This document shows, piece by piece, positions 32,964-40,755 of a DNA stretch of 64,000 bases (its first letter is position 1; every line of letters starts with the position of its first letter). Origin of the DNA: Desulfosporosinus sp. Lineage in GTDB: Bacteria; Bacillota; Desulfitobacteriia; Desulfitobacteriales; Desulfitobacteriaceae. Position numbers and translations under genes: made by a program. Where the stretch lies: the NCBI GenBank assembly GCA_003513495.1, contig DOPM01000029.1, positions 124,001-188,000 of the forward strand. The letters are read 5' to 3'. The notes below the pieces were generated by a model, which worked only from the letters and a program-made list of their open reading frames with translations, was not told the origin of the DNA and made no database searches.

Positions 32964-33401
32964 TTGAAGAAAAATGTGACCATTCAAATAATCGGCAAAC
33001 AGAAGTATCCTGAAGGGCATGAGGATAAGCAGGAAGTACTTACTGTGGGAAAGATTTATGAACGAAACGAGGTATTTTACGTATTTTATAAAGAAACTGA
33101 ACGTGAGGCTACAGGCCTTGGAGATGTGACGACGCTTCTGACGATGAAAGAAGATACAGTTGCCTTGAGTCGCAAAGGCGCTGTAGAACTAGCACAGGAG
33201 TTTAAAATGGGCGTTCTTAACCGAAGTATTTACTCCACCTGCTACGGTAACATTTGGATAAGCGTTATGCCTCACCGAGTAGAGTATGACTTGACAGTCC
33301 ATGGGGGACGTATTAGTCTAGAATATGACCTTTTTGTCGATGATAAATTAGTGAGTAATAATGTTTTGCTGCTAAACGTAAAGGAGGATATCCCCCAATG
33401 A
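32964..33401 (+). CDS. ywiB: DUF1934 (YwiB-like) beta-barrel protein
   Basis: Cytosolic protein of 145 residues in a calycin-like beta-barrel family of unknown function. It reads NVTIQIIGKQKYPEGHEDKQEVLTVG at the start and ISVMPHRVEYDLTVHGGRISLEYDL near the end, both typical of YwiB. The start is TTG with AAGGAG five bases upstream, within a possible hairpin of the leader. Its last bases overlap the argS ATG (ATGA), as in B. subtilis where ywiB also precedes argS. The link to arginine charging is positional only. Confidence 0.88.
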   Translation: MKKNVTIQIIGKQKYPEGHEDKQEVLTVGKIYERNEVFYVFYKETEREATGLGDVTTLLTMKEDTVALSRKGAVELAQEFKMGVLNRSIYSTCYGNIWISVMPHRVEYDLTVHGGRISLEYDLFVDDKLVSNNVLLLNVKEDIPQ

Positions 33402-35080
33402 GTCTCTACGAGAATATAAAGACAAAGATAACAAACCAGTTGATCGAAGCTGCGAATAAGGCAAAAGCGGTAGGGGAATTAAGCTTTGAGGAATTGCCGA
33501 GTTTTGTTTTGGAAGAACCAAGAGAAAGGCAACGTGGAGATTTGGCAACCAATCTGGCTATGGTGTTGACTAAACAAGCAAAGCGACCTCCCCGGGAGAT
33601 AGCCACTGCGCTCATCAAACATATGGAAACAGATGGGACATGGATCGAATCCTCTGAGATTGCTGGAGCTGGTTTTATTAACTTTCGTCTAAATCCCCTA
33701 TGGCTTACAGGGGTTATTGACGAAGTATTGAAAGCCGGTGAACGTTACGGGCATGTGGATATCGGAAAAGGCCAAAAGATTCAAGTCGAGTTCGTAAGTG
33801 CTAACCCTACGGGACTGCTGCATATGGGTAATGCCCGGGGTGCCGCATTGGGCGACAGTTTGGCTTCCTTATTATCAACGGCGGGCTATGAAGTTACCCG
33901 AGAATTTTATATTAATGATGCAGGGAACCAGATACATAATTTTGGCTTGTCCCTAGAAGCGAGGTATTTGCAACAACTAGGCCAAGATGTCCCCTTCCCG
34001 GAAGGAGGATATCATGGTGAGGACTTGATTGATACGGTAAAAGGTCTTATTACTAAAGTAGGGGACAAGTACCTTTCGGTCGAACCAGGGTTAAGAAGAG
34101 AATTTCTGGTCAGATACGCGTTGGATGAAAAGATGCGAAATATCCGAGAAACACTTCAGGATTTTGGAGTGGAATACGATGTGTGGTTTAACGAACAATC
34201 CCTACATGATTCGGGGGCCGTTCGTTCAACAATGGAGGACCTTGAGAAAAAAGGATACATTTATGAAAAGGAAGGCGCTCACTGGCTTAAGTCGACTCAA
34301 TTTGGAGATGAAAAAGATGAAGTGGTAATTAGGAGCAATGGATCTCCGACTTATTTTGCTGCTGATATTGCCTACCATCGCAATAAATTTGATCGAGGAT
34401 TTAATCGAGTCATTAATATTTGGGGAGCAGATCATCACGGACATGTGGCTCGCATGAAAGGTGCAATGTCAGCCTTAGGGTATGACTCAGATAACCTTCA
34501 AATTATCTTAATGCAACTCGTTCGTCTTATACAAAACGGTGAAATCGTAAAAATGTCCAAACGTTCTGGTCAGTACATCACATTACGCGAATTGATGGAA
34601 GAAGTGGGCAAAGACGCGGCAAGGTTCTTTTTTAACTTGAGGGATCCAGATTCTACGGTGGAATTTGATATGGATTTAGCAAAGTCTCAGTCATCTGAAA
34701 ATCCAGTTTACTATGTACAGTATGCGCATGCCCGATTATGCAGCATTCTAAGGCAGGCTGAGGAACTTGGCGACCTTGGAACACCACCGCAAGAAAAGGA
34801 CCTAATTCGCCTAGATAGTACGGAAGAGCGAGATTTGCTCAAGAAGATGGCGGATTTGCCGAGCGAGATCATTGTGGCCGCACGACTTATGGAACCTCAC
34901 CGCTTAGCTCGTTATGTACTTGAATTGGCGGGTCTCTTCCATACCTTCTATAATAGCCAACGGGTGCTTGTTGATGATGAGGGATTACGCAGGGCTCGTT
35001 TGAGCTTAGTGCGAGCGGTGAAACAAATTGTCGGAAACGTTTTAGGTATTTTAGGCGTATCCGCTCCTGAAAGAATGTAA
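33398..35080 (+). CDS. argS: Arginyl-tRNA synthetase
   Basis: Class I synthetase of 560 residues that charges tRNA-Arg. The N-terminal Arg_S additional domain (about 1-95) is followed by the catalytic core with HIGH as LLHMGNARG (near 138) and KMSKS as KMSKRSG (near 384). The C-terminal DALR anticodon-binding domain starts near 445 (YVQYAHARLCSILRQ). It overlaps ywiB by four bases, so its translation is coupled and would be affected by any control exerted by the structured leader. Confidence 0.97.
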   Translation: MSLYENIKTKITNQLIEAANKAKAVGELSFEELPSFVLEEPRERQRGDLATNLAMVLTKQAKRPPREIATALIKHMETDGTWIESSEIAGAGFINFRLNPLWLTGVIDEVLKAGERYGHVDIGKGQKIQVEFVSANPTGLLHMGNARGAALGDSLASLLSTAGYEVTREFYINDAGNQIHNFGLSLEARYLQQLGQDVPFPEGGYHGEDLIDTVKGLITKVGDKYLSVEPGLRREFLVRYALDEKMRNIRETLQDFGVEYDVWFNEQSLHDSGAVRSTMEDLEKKGYIYEKEGAHWLKSTQFGDEKDEVVIRSNGSPTYFAADIAYHRNKFDRGFNRVINIWGADHHGHVARMKGAMSALGYDSDNLQIILMQLVRLIQNGEIVKMSKRSGQYITLRELMEEVGKDAARFFFNLRDPDSTVEFDMDLAKSQSSENPVYYVQYAHARLCSILRQAEELGDLGTPPQEKDLIRLDSTEERDLLKKMADLPSEIIVAARLMEPHRLARYVLELAGLFHTFYNSQRVLVDDEGLRRARLSLVRAVKQIVGNVLGILGVSAPERM

Positions 35081-35172
35081 AATTTAAAAGTTTAAACTTG
35101 CAACAAGCAGGAAATATTTAGGGGTGGGCCGAATATAGTGATATTCAAAATGACGAAGGGCGGTGGAGTTTT

Positions 35173-35580
35173 TTGACCCACTCTTTAAGTAAAAAAAACA
35201 AGCCGACAGAAGCGGATATAGCCTTTGAGATTCTAAAAGCTCAAGGTAATCCAATGCATTATCAAAATTTAATTGAAGAAGTACTTCGACGTTTAGGTAT
35301 TTCTCAGGAAGCCATACGGATTGCGGCGGCACTGACTCAGATTAATCTAGACACGAGGTTTACATTTCTGGGCAAGGGTGAATGGGGTCTGAAGGTTTGG
35401 GATCCTGCGAAAACTCCTCGTCGGTCCCCGGCAGTTGCCTTGATAAACAAAGAATCCCCGGATGAAGATGACAAATCAGAGCCGGAAGAACTTGAGGACG
35501 ATTCTTTAGATGAAGATGTTTCAGAAACGGATGAAATATTTGACGAGGCGGATGAAGGGCGACGGGGAGAAAAGTGGTAA
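35173..35580 (+). CDS. rpoE: RNA polymerase delta subunit
   Basis: Accessory RNA polymerase subunit of Gram-positive bacteria, 135 residues, which speeds enzyme recycling. The N-terminal HARE-HTH fold (about 10-80: ADIAFEILKAQGNPMHYQNL, GEWGLKVWD) is followed by an unstructured, extremely acidic tail (DEDDKSEPEELEDDS and on), the hallmark of delta. The start is TTG with GTGGAG upstream. pyrG follows, as in B. subtilis, but here 390 bp with its own promoter separate them. Confidence 0.94.
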   Translation: MTHSLSKKNKPTEADIAFEILKAQGNPMHYQNLIEEVLRRLGISQEAIRIAAALTQINLDTRFTFLGKGEWGLKVWDPAKTPRRSPAVALINKESPDEDDKSEPEELEDDSLDEDVSETDEIFDEADEGRRGEKW

Positions 35581-35611
35581 TTATCCAATGCTTCTAAAAG
35601 CATTCCTTGTC

Positions 35612-35666
35612 TTGACATCCTTTAGAAGTGTAGCTAAAATAGACTAAAGTAATATATAGTCTATTT
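35612..35666 (+). promoter_or_regulatory. Promoter with dyad operator in the rpoE-pyrG gap
   Basis: TTGACA (35612-35617), a 17-bp spacer and TAAAAT (35635-35640). The dyad AAATAGACTA (35637-35646) / TAGTCTATTT (35657-35666), with ten bases between, spans the -10 box and the predicted start site. That is a typical repressor position. Confidence 0.7.
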
Positions 35667-35714
35667 GACTGGTAAAATAAAGCTAGTGCGATCTCGGACT
35701 AGCTTTATTTATGT
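35646..35714 (+). ncRNA. Candidate short RNA or pyrG leader ending in a hairpin
   Basis: A transcript starting just after the -10 box at 35640 would meet a perfect 13-bp stem (AAATAAAGCTAGT 35675-35687 with ACTAGCTTTATTT 35698-35710, loop GCGATCTCGG) within about 30-65 nt. The stem is followed by ATGTGTTTTG rather than a clean T-run. It may be a small RNA, an attenuator for pyrG or just a leader. The G-rich start needed for the B. subtilis pyrG reiteration mechanism is not evident. Confidence 0.4.
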
Positions 35715-35820
35715 GTTTTGTCGCAGAAGATATCCTAAAGGATAATTGACTTCTAAATAGTAGGGAAGTGCATCTAGGTTACATTTTACTGAAAGTATAA
35801 CTTTAGGGTCCTCTTTCACT

Positions 35821-35903
35821 GTCATCCTGAGCGCAGTGAAGGATCTTAACTTGTGTGGAATAGTGCAGAAGTCAAGATTCTTCGGCTACGCCTCAGAAAG
35901 ACA
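35821..35903. repeat. TCATCCTGAG-type imperfect inverted-repeat element
   Basis: GTCATCCTGAGCGCAGTGAA...GGATCTT on the left faces AAGATTC...GCCTCAGAAAGACAT on the right, giving an 83-bp imperfect hairpin. Elements with these ends are scattered in many bacterial genomes. A decayed relative lies near 1590-1725. Confidence 0.65.
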
Positions 35904-35965
35904 TGTATAGTAAAAAGACGCGTAGCGTTTTTCTTAAAAGGTCTTGAAAGGAAATGGTAAAGCGC

Positions 35966-37555
35966 ATGACAAAATTTATCTTCGTAACGGGCGGAGTGGT
36001 ATCTTCCCTGGGAAAAGGAATCGCGGCTGCATCCCTAGGTTGTCTCTTAAAAAATAGGGGTTTTAAGGTGGCAATACAAAAGTTTGATCCCTATATTAAT
36101 ATCGACCCCGGAACAATGAGCCCGTATCAACATGGTGAAGTGTTTGTAACGGATGACGGGGCAGAGACAGATCTGGATTTAGGCCATTATGAGCGCTTTA
36201 TTGACGTACCGGTTTCTAAAAATAGCAATGTTACAACTGGTAAGGTTTACTGGTCTGTCATCCGGAAGGAACGTAAAGGAGACTACCTAGGAGGGACTGT
36301 TCAAGTCATTCCTCATATTACCAATGAGATCAAAGAACGGGTATATCGCGTTGCGCGGGAAAGTCATCCGGATTTTGTGATTACCGAGATTGGAGGGACC
36401 GTTGGAGATATAGAGTCCCTACCCTTCCTCGAAGCAATTCGTCAAATGAAAAATGACATTGGACGAGAAAATGTCATTTATATTCATGTTACACTGGTTC
36501 CTTATTTGGCAATGTCCGGAGAGTTGAAAACTAAGCCAACCCAGCACTCTGTTAAAGAATTACGGGGAATCGGTATTCAGCCATCGATTATTGTTTGTCG
36601 AACGGAGAAATCCCTTTCCAAAGAAATGAAGGAAAAGCTAGCGTTGCTTTGTGACGTAGATTTAGAAGCAGTTGTTGAGTGCATAGATGCCTCGACGATC
36701 TATGAAGTTCCTTTAACTCTCCAAGCAGAAGGGTTTGACGATATTGTTCTGCGTTGCGCAGGACTGGAAGCTCCTCCGGCTGATATGACAGAGTGGAAAA
36801 CTATGGTTGAAAGAATCAAATCCCCGACCCGGGAGATTGAGATTGCAATTGTAGGAAAATACGTAGAACTCCCTGATGCATACCTTAGTGTAGCAGAAGC
36901 TTTAAGGTCAGCGGGTACGGAACACGGGGCCAAAATAAAAATTCGTTGGATTGATTCCGAAAACATCGAGAATGAATCTGTCGAAAAGTATCTAGAAGGT
37001 GTTGATGGGATCCTAGTTCCGGGTGGATTTGGTAACCGGGGCATTGAGGGTAAAATCGATGCGATCCGTTATGCTAGAGAACAGAAAATTCCTTTCTTAG
37101 GTATTTGTCTGGGAATGCAAACAGCCATTATAGAAATCGCCCGCAATCTCTGTGGTATGGAACGGGCTAATAGCACAGAATTTGATGCGGATACACCCTA
37201 TCCTGTTATCGATATTCTCCCAGAGCAAAAAGACATTGAGGATAAGGGCGGTACCATGCGCTTAGGTATTTCTCCTGCGAAGTTGGTAGAAGGCAGTAAA
37301 GCTTATCAAGCTTATCAGGATCAAGTTGTTTACGAACGCCATCGTCATCGATATGAGGTTAATAACCAGTTCCGTGAAGAGTTAGAGAAGGTAGGATTAA
37401 GGTTCTCTGGAACATCACTGGATGGACGGTTAGTAGAAATCTCTGAATACTTGGATCATCCATGGTTTGTGGCCTCCCAGTTCCATCCGGAATTCAAGTC
37501 CCGCCCGAATCGGGCTCATCCATTGTTTAGAGAGTTTATACGAGCGACGCTATAG
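35966..37555 (+). CDS. pyrG: CTP synthase
   Basis: Glutamine-dependent enzyme converting UTP to CTP. The synthase domain (about 1-265) starts MTKFIFVTGGVVSSLGKG with the P-loop. The class I amidotransferase domain (about 290-529) has the nucleophile in FLGICLGMQ (near 380) and the His-Glu pair in FHPEF. ATG 35954, four codons upstream, is also possible, but AAAGGA is only one base from it and the family begins at MTKF; the true start is therefore somewhat uncertain. A terminator follows at 37626. Confidence 0.96.
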   Translation: MTKFIFVTGGVVSSLGKGIAAASLGCLLKNRGFKVAIQKFDPYINIDPGTMSPYQHGEVFVTDDGAETDLDLGHYERFIDVPVSKNSNVTTGKVYWSVIRKERKGDYLGGTVQVIPHITNEIKERVYRVARESHPDFVITEIGGTVGDIESLPFLEAIRQMKNDIGRENVIYIHVTLVPYLAMSGELKTKPTQHSVKELRGIGIQPSIIVCRTEKSLSKEMKEKLALLCDVDLEAVVECIDASTIYEVPLTLQAEGFDDIVLRCAGLEAPPADMTEWKTMVERIKSPTREIEIAIVGKYVELPDAYLSVAEALRSAGTEHGAKIKIRWIDSENIENESVEKYLEGVDGILVPGGFGNRGIEGKIDAIRYAREQKIPFLGICLGMQTAIIEIARNLCGMERANSTEFDADTPYPVIDILPEQKDIEDKGGTMRLGISPAKLVEGSKAYQAYQDQVVYERHRHRYEVNNQFREELEKVGLRFSGTSLDGRLVEISEYLDHPWFVASQFHPEFKSRPNRAHPLFREFIRATL

Positions 37556-37625
37556 CAAGGCGAAGGCGCGATGATGCTTAAAGTTAAAATTAATGTGTGA
37601 TGTAGAGTTAAGATTAGGGGTTACG

Positions 37626-37660
37626 AAGCGCGAGGTTGAGATTCGAACCTCGCGCTTTAT
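37626..37660 (+). terminator. Hairpin terminator after pyrG
   Basis: AAGCGCGAGGTT pairs perfectly with AACCTCGCGCTT around GAGATTCG, followed by TATGCTT. Its sequence shares CGAACCTCG with the repeats at 44532-44614. Confidence 0.75.
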
Positions 37661-37741
37661 GCTTCGAATCCCAAATGAAGAGTTCTGCTGAACCTTGGAT
37701 TAAGGTCTGGCACGAACTCTTCCTGTGTACTAAGGCAATGA

Positions 37742-37769
37742 GTAGAGGCAATTCATGGATCGCTCTTAC
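37742..37769. repeat. Dispersed palindrome family, copy 2 (degenerate)
   Basis: GTAGAGGCAATTCATGGA... matches the left half of the copy at 50032, but the right half has several mismatches (GATCGCTCTTAC). Confidence 0.65.
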
Positions 37770-37841
37770 GGGTATAATACGGGCTTGCTGATTAGAGCTG
37801 CAGAACCGTGGTAAGAATGTTGAGAGGAAGGGGACTGAACG

Positions 37842-38924
37842 ATGGCTTATATCGCAAGGTGGATTGATAAAAGTGAACATAGACGCTTTAACGATTTTTT
37901 GGCTAGACATTTAAAGGGGCACGTACTCCAGTCTTGGGAGTGGGGAGATATCAAAAGCCGGACCGGATGGATCCCCTGGCGGTTGGTTGTTGAAGAAAAT
38001 AATGAAATTGTGGCTGCTGTCTCTATTCTTGAGCGGAAGATACCAGTTGTGGGAATCCCCATCTTTTATGCTTCTCGTGGTCCGGTAGTTGATTGGGAAA
38101 ATTTTGAGTTATTTGATTTGATCCTTGCCGAGATTCGAACCTTAGCAAAAGCACGAGGAGCAATTTTTCTGAAGGTCGACCCTGATTTGCCATCTTCAGA
38201 AAAAGAACTAGAGCAGTATTTGCTCTCTAGAGGATTTAGGTCGGCGGAAAGTGGCAAGGGTTTCGAAGGGGTTCAACCTAAGTATGTGTTTCGACTTGAT
38301 ATTTCGCCGTCTGAAGAGATTCTCCTAAGTAATATGCAACAAAAAACTCGGTATAATATTCGTCTTGCCCAAAAGAAAGGGGTACATATACGTAAAGGGA
38401 CTCGAGAAGATTTACCGGAATTCTATCGAGTCCTTAAGGAAACAACAGAACGGGACCGTTTCTTAGTGCGAGCCTATTCCTATTTTGAAGACCTGTATGA
38501 CTCCTTAGTTCCCGTTGGTTTGGGAGAATTATTTATCGCCGAATATGAGGGGAATATTATATCTGGTACGTTGGCTTTTGTTATTGGAAATAAGGCTTGG
38601 TACATATATGGAGCTTCGTCTAACGCTCATCGAAATGTTATGCCCAACTACTTAATTCAATGGGAAATGATTCGTTGGGCCAAGTCGCTAGGGTGCACGC
38701 TCTATGATTTTAGAGGAGTCCCGGGACACTTAAGCGAAGATAATCCGCTATATGGGCTTTATCGCTTTAAGAAGGGATTCAACGGAGATTATGTAGAATT
38801 TATTGGAGAGTGGGACCTGGTGTATCGTCCGGTAACCTATTTTCTTTGGAACAATTTAGAACCCCTTTATTCGAATGTTATTAAGGGATTAATCACAAAG
38901 CTACGGCGAGTGCGGAGGGGATAA
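37842..38924 (+). CDS. FemABX-type peptidoglycan aminoacyltransferase
   Basis: Cytosolic/membrane-peripheral tRNA-dependent transferase of 360 residues that adds an amino acid to the lipid II stem peptide. Two GNAT-like halves are visible: residues 20-160 with HVLQSWEWGDIKSRTGWIPW, and 165-330 with NMQQKTRYNIRLAQKKGV and GTLAFVIGNKAWYIYGASSN, ending YGLYRFKKGFNGDYVEFIGE, which are strong FemX/FemA signatures. It lacks the coiled-coil arm of staphylococcal FemA. alr follows after 4 bp, so the pair forms a cell-wall amino acid unit. The amino acid added is unknown. Confidence 0.92.
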   Translation: MAYIARWIDKSEHRRFNDFLARHLKGHVLQSWEWGDIKSRTGWIPWRLVVEENNEIVAAVSILERKIPVVGIPIFYASRGPVVDWENFELFDLILAEIRTLAKARGAIFLKVDPDLPSSEKELEQYLLSRGFRSAESGKGFEGVQPKYVFRLDISPSEEILLSNMQQKTRYNIRLAQKKGVHIRKGTREDLPEFYRVLKETTERDRFLVRAYSYFEDLYDSLVPVGLGELFIAEYEGNIISGTLAFVIGNKAWYIYGASSNAHRNVMPNYLIQWEMIRWAKSLGCTLYDFRGVPGHLSEDNPLYGLYRFKKGFNGDYVEFIGEWDLVYRPVTYFLWNNLEPLYSNVIKGLITKLRRVRRG

Positions 38925-38928
38925 CTCC

Positions 38929-40122
38929 ATGGCTGGAACCTGGATAGAAATAGACCTAGACTCCCTTATAAGTAATTATCATGAAGTTGTTAAGCATCTC
39001 CATCCTGAATCAAGGTGTATGGCTGTTGTCAAAGCGGATGCCTATGGCTTAGGTGCAGTTCAAGTTGCCCTTGCCTTGGAGCGAGTTGGATGTGAAGCCT
39101 TCGCGGTTACTAAGGTCGAAGAAGGGTTAGTCCTGCGAAAACACGGGATTAGAGGGTTAATTTTAGTGTTGGGGCCCTCCACAGAGGAAGAATGGCCGAA
39201 AGCCATCGAGGCTCAATTACAATTGACGATCTCTGAATTATCCTTCATTGCCAAGCTAAATGATGTTTGTTCAGATTTGCATAAAGAAGTTTCAGTACAT
39301 CTTAAGCTTGAGACAGGCATGGGGAGAACTGGGTTTAGATTGTCTGAGTTAGAAGATCTTTCGAAAAGTTTAAATAGCGCCCCCCAGCTTAAAATTATGG
39401 GGGTGTATACCCATTTTGCGCGAGCAGCCCAAAGGGACAAGCAATATACGATAGAGCAATATAAGCAATTTCGATCACTCACTGTTCGTCTTGAAGAACT
39501 AGGGATCCGGCCAGCGTGGAAACATGTGTGTAATAGCGCGGCTTTTTTGGATTATCCTGAGTGGCATCTTGATTTCGTTCGCATCGGCACATTATTAATT
39601 GGGCATTATCCGGGGCCTGGTTTCACCGGAAAATTGGCATTAAGTGATCCCTGGATTGCTAAGAGTAAGATTGTTCATTTGCGCAAAGTAGCCAAAGGTA
39701 CGAAGGTAGGGTATCAAAGCATTTACCGCACGAAATCAGTTACTCAGCTAGCCGTAATTCCTGTGGGGTATGCTGATGGATTAGGCATAGCCCCACATTT
39801 TGTTCCCCAAGGGTGGTTTGACTTTCTGAAAATCATAATTAAAAATTTCTTAGCTTTATTTGGTGTTTTTCTGAGCCAAGAGCGAGTAGAATTAAAGGGG
39901 CGGACTGTTCGAGTGGCTGGTAAGATTGGTATGCAGCTTACAGTACTTGACGTGGGAATGCAGGACTGCGCTTTAGGGGATGAAGTGAGAATTCCTTTAC
40001 GTAGGACAGTGGCAAATCCCCGAATACATAGGAAATATAAACAAGATGGGGGAATTTTAGCAGAACGAATTCTTGAAGAAGGAGTTTCGCCGGTTTGTAA
40101 AGAATATTCACAATTAGATTAG
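38929..40122 (+). CDS. alr: Alanine racemase, divergent form
   Basis: PLP enzyme of 397 residues converting L- to D-alanine. Lys35 in VVKADAYGLG binds PLP. The catalytic Tyr near 266 is in VGYQSIYRT, and PVGYADGLG is the phosphate-binding region. Two features are unusual. The normally conserved CMDQ segment reads GMQLT, losing the Cys and Asp. An insert after YADGLG (about 285-315) contains a hydrophobic stretch (WFDFLKIIIKNFLALFGVFL). It may be a second racemase paralogue with altered role or substrate. It is translated with the FemX-like gene. Confidence 0.88.
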   Translation: MAGTWIEIDLDSLISNYHEVVKHLHPESRCMAVVKADAYGLGAVQVALALERVGCEAFAVTKVEEGLVLRKHGIRGLILVLGPSTEEEWPKAIEAQLQLTISELSFIAKLNDVCSDLHKEVSVHLKLETGMGRTGFRLSELEDLSKSLNSAPQLKIMGVYTHFARAAQRDKQYTIEQYKQFRSLTVRLEELGIRPAWKHVCNSAAFLDYPEWHLDFVRIGTLLIGHYPGPGFTGKLALSDPWIAKSKIVHLRKVAKGTKVGYQSIYRTKSVTQLAVIPVGYADGLGIAPHFVPQGWFDFLKIIIKNFLALFGVFLSQERVELKGRTVRVAGKIGMQLTVLDVGMQDCALGDEVRIPLRRTVANPRIHRKYKQDGGILAERILEEGVSPVCKEYSQLD

Positions 40123-40143
40123 ATAAGGAAAGGGATGTGGGGA

Positions 40144-40503
40144 GTGGCTAAAATACTTGTAGTAGATGACCAACTTGGTGTGCGTCGCCTACTCTTTGAA
40201 ACCTTCCGGGAGGACCAATATGAGGTTGAAATGGCAGCGAACGGTGAGGAGGCCGTCGTATTACTTGAATCCTTTAAGCCTGATCTTATAATGATGGATA
40301 TGAAAATGCCGGGCATGAACGGCATTGAAACCTTAAGGCAAATTCGTGCTTTAGACAGTCAAGTTGGAGTAATTATGATGACTGCCTATGGTGATGCTCA
40401 AAATATGGAACAAGCCAAGGAACTTGGTATTCTCCATTACATGGGTAAGCCCTTTGATTTATTTGAGTTAAGAGAACGAGTCAGAAAACTATTGCAAGCA
40501 TAG
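40144..40503 (+). CDS. spo0F: Spo0F-like response regulator
   Basis: Single-domain receiver of 119 residues without output domain, the intermediate phosphate carrier of a sporulation phosphorelay. Conserved residues are the acidic pair in VVDDQ (9-10), the phosphoacceptor Asp in MMDMKMPGMNG (near 52), Thr in MMTAYG (near 80) and Lys in GKPFD (near 102). GTG 40144 is preferred over ATG 40135 because AAGGAAAGGG stands about nine bases before it. Location between pyrG and fba is the same as in B. subtilis, which supports orthology. Confidence 0.9.
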   Translation: MAKILVVDDQLGVRRLLFETFREDQYEVEMAANGEEAVVLLESFKPDLIMMDMKMPGMNGIETLRQIRALDSQVGVIMMTAYGDAQNMEQAKELGILHYMGKPFDLFELRERVRKLLQA

Positions 40504-40530
40504 TCTTAAGAATGGTTCTCGCCGTCCTGC

Positions 40531-40629
40531 AAGAATGCTAATTCGTGCGAAGACAGTGTCTTCAAGAAGAGTAATCCGTGCGAAAACAGTGTTTGCAAGA
40601 AGAGTAATTCGTGCGAAAACAGTGTTTTC
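40531..40629. repeat. Three tandem 33-bp repeats
   Basis: Units at 40531-40563, 40564-40596 and 40597-40629 share AAGAA..GTAATTCGTGCGAA.ACAGTGT with few differences. Each contains an inverted repeat: GAAGAC-AGT-GTCTTC in unit 1 and GAAAAC-AGT-GTTTTC in unit 3, so the differences keep base pairing. The array lies between spo0F and its downstream terminator. Confidence 0.9.
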
Positions 40630-40647
40630 GCGTGGGCTCCGGTGATA

Positions 40648-40695
40648 CTCGGCCATCCATGCCATCTGATGGCCTGACAGGCCGAGTTTTCTTTA
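40648..40695 (+). terminator. Terminator after spo0F and the repeat array
   Basis: CTCGGCC pairs with GGCCGAG around an inner GCCATC-TGATGGC hairpin, then TTTTCTTT. Confidence 0.82.
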
Positions 40696-40755
40696 GTGAA
40701 AGGCAGGAAAATCTTCTTGCATGACGAAGTATAGCTGTAGGAAGAGGTGGGAATT

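Noticed and set aside
35318..35618. Minus-strand Ser-rich frame opposite rpoE
   Set aside because: It is the complement of the GA-rich acidic tail of the delta subunit (Glu/Asp codons read as Ser) and has no start signals.
40531..40629. CRISPR array
   Set aside because: The 33-bp units are directly adjacent with no variable spacers, and no cas genes are near.
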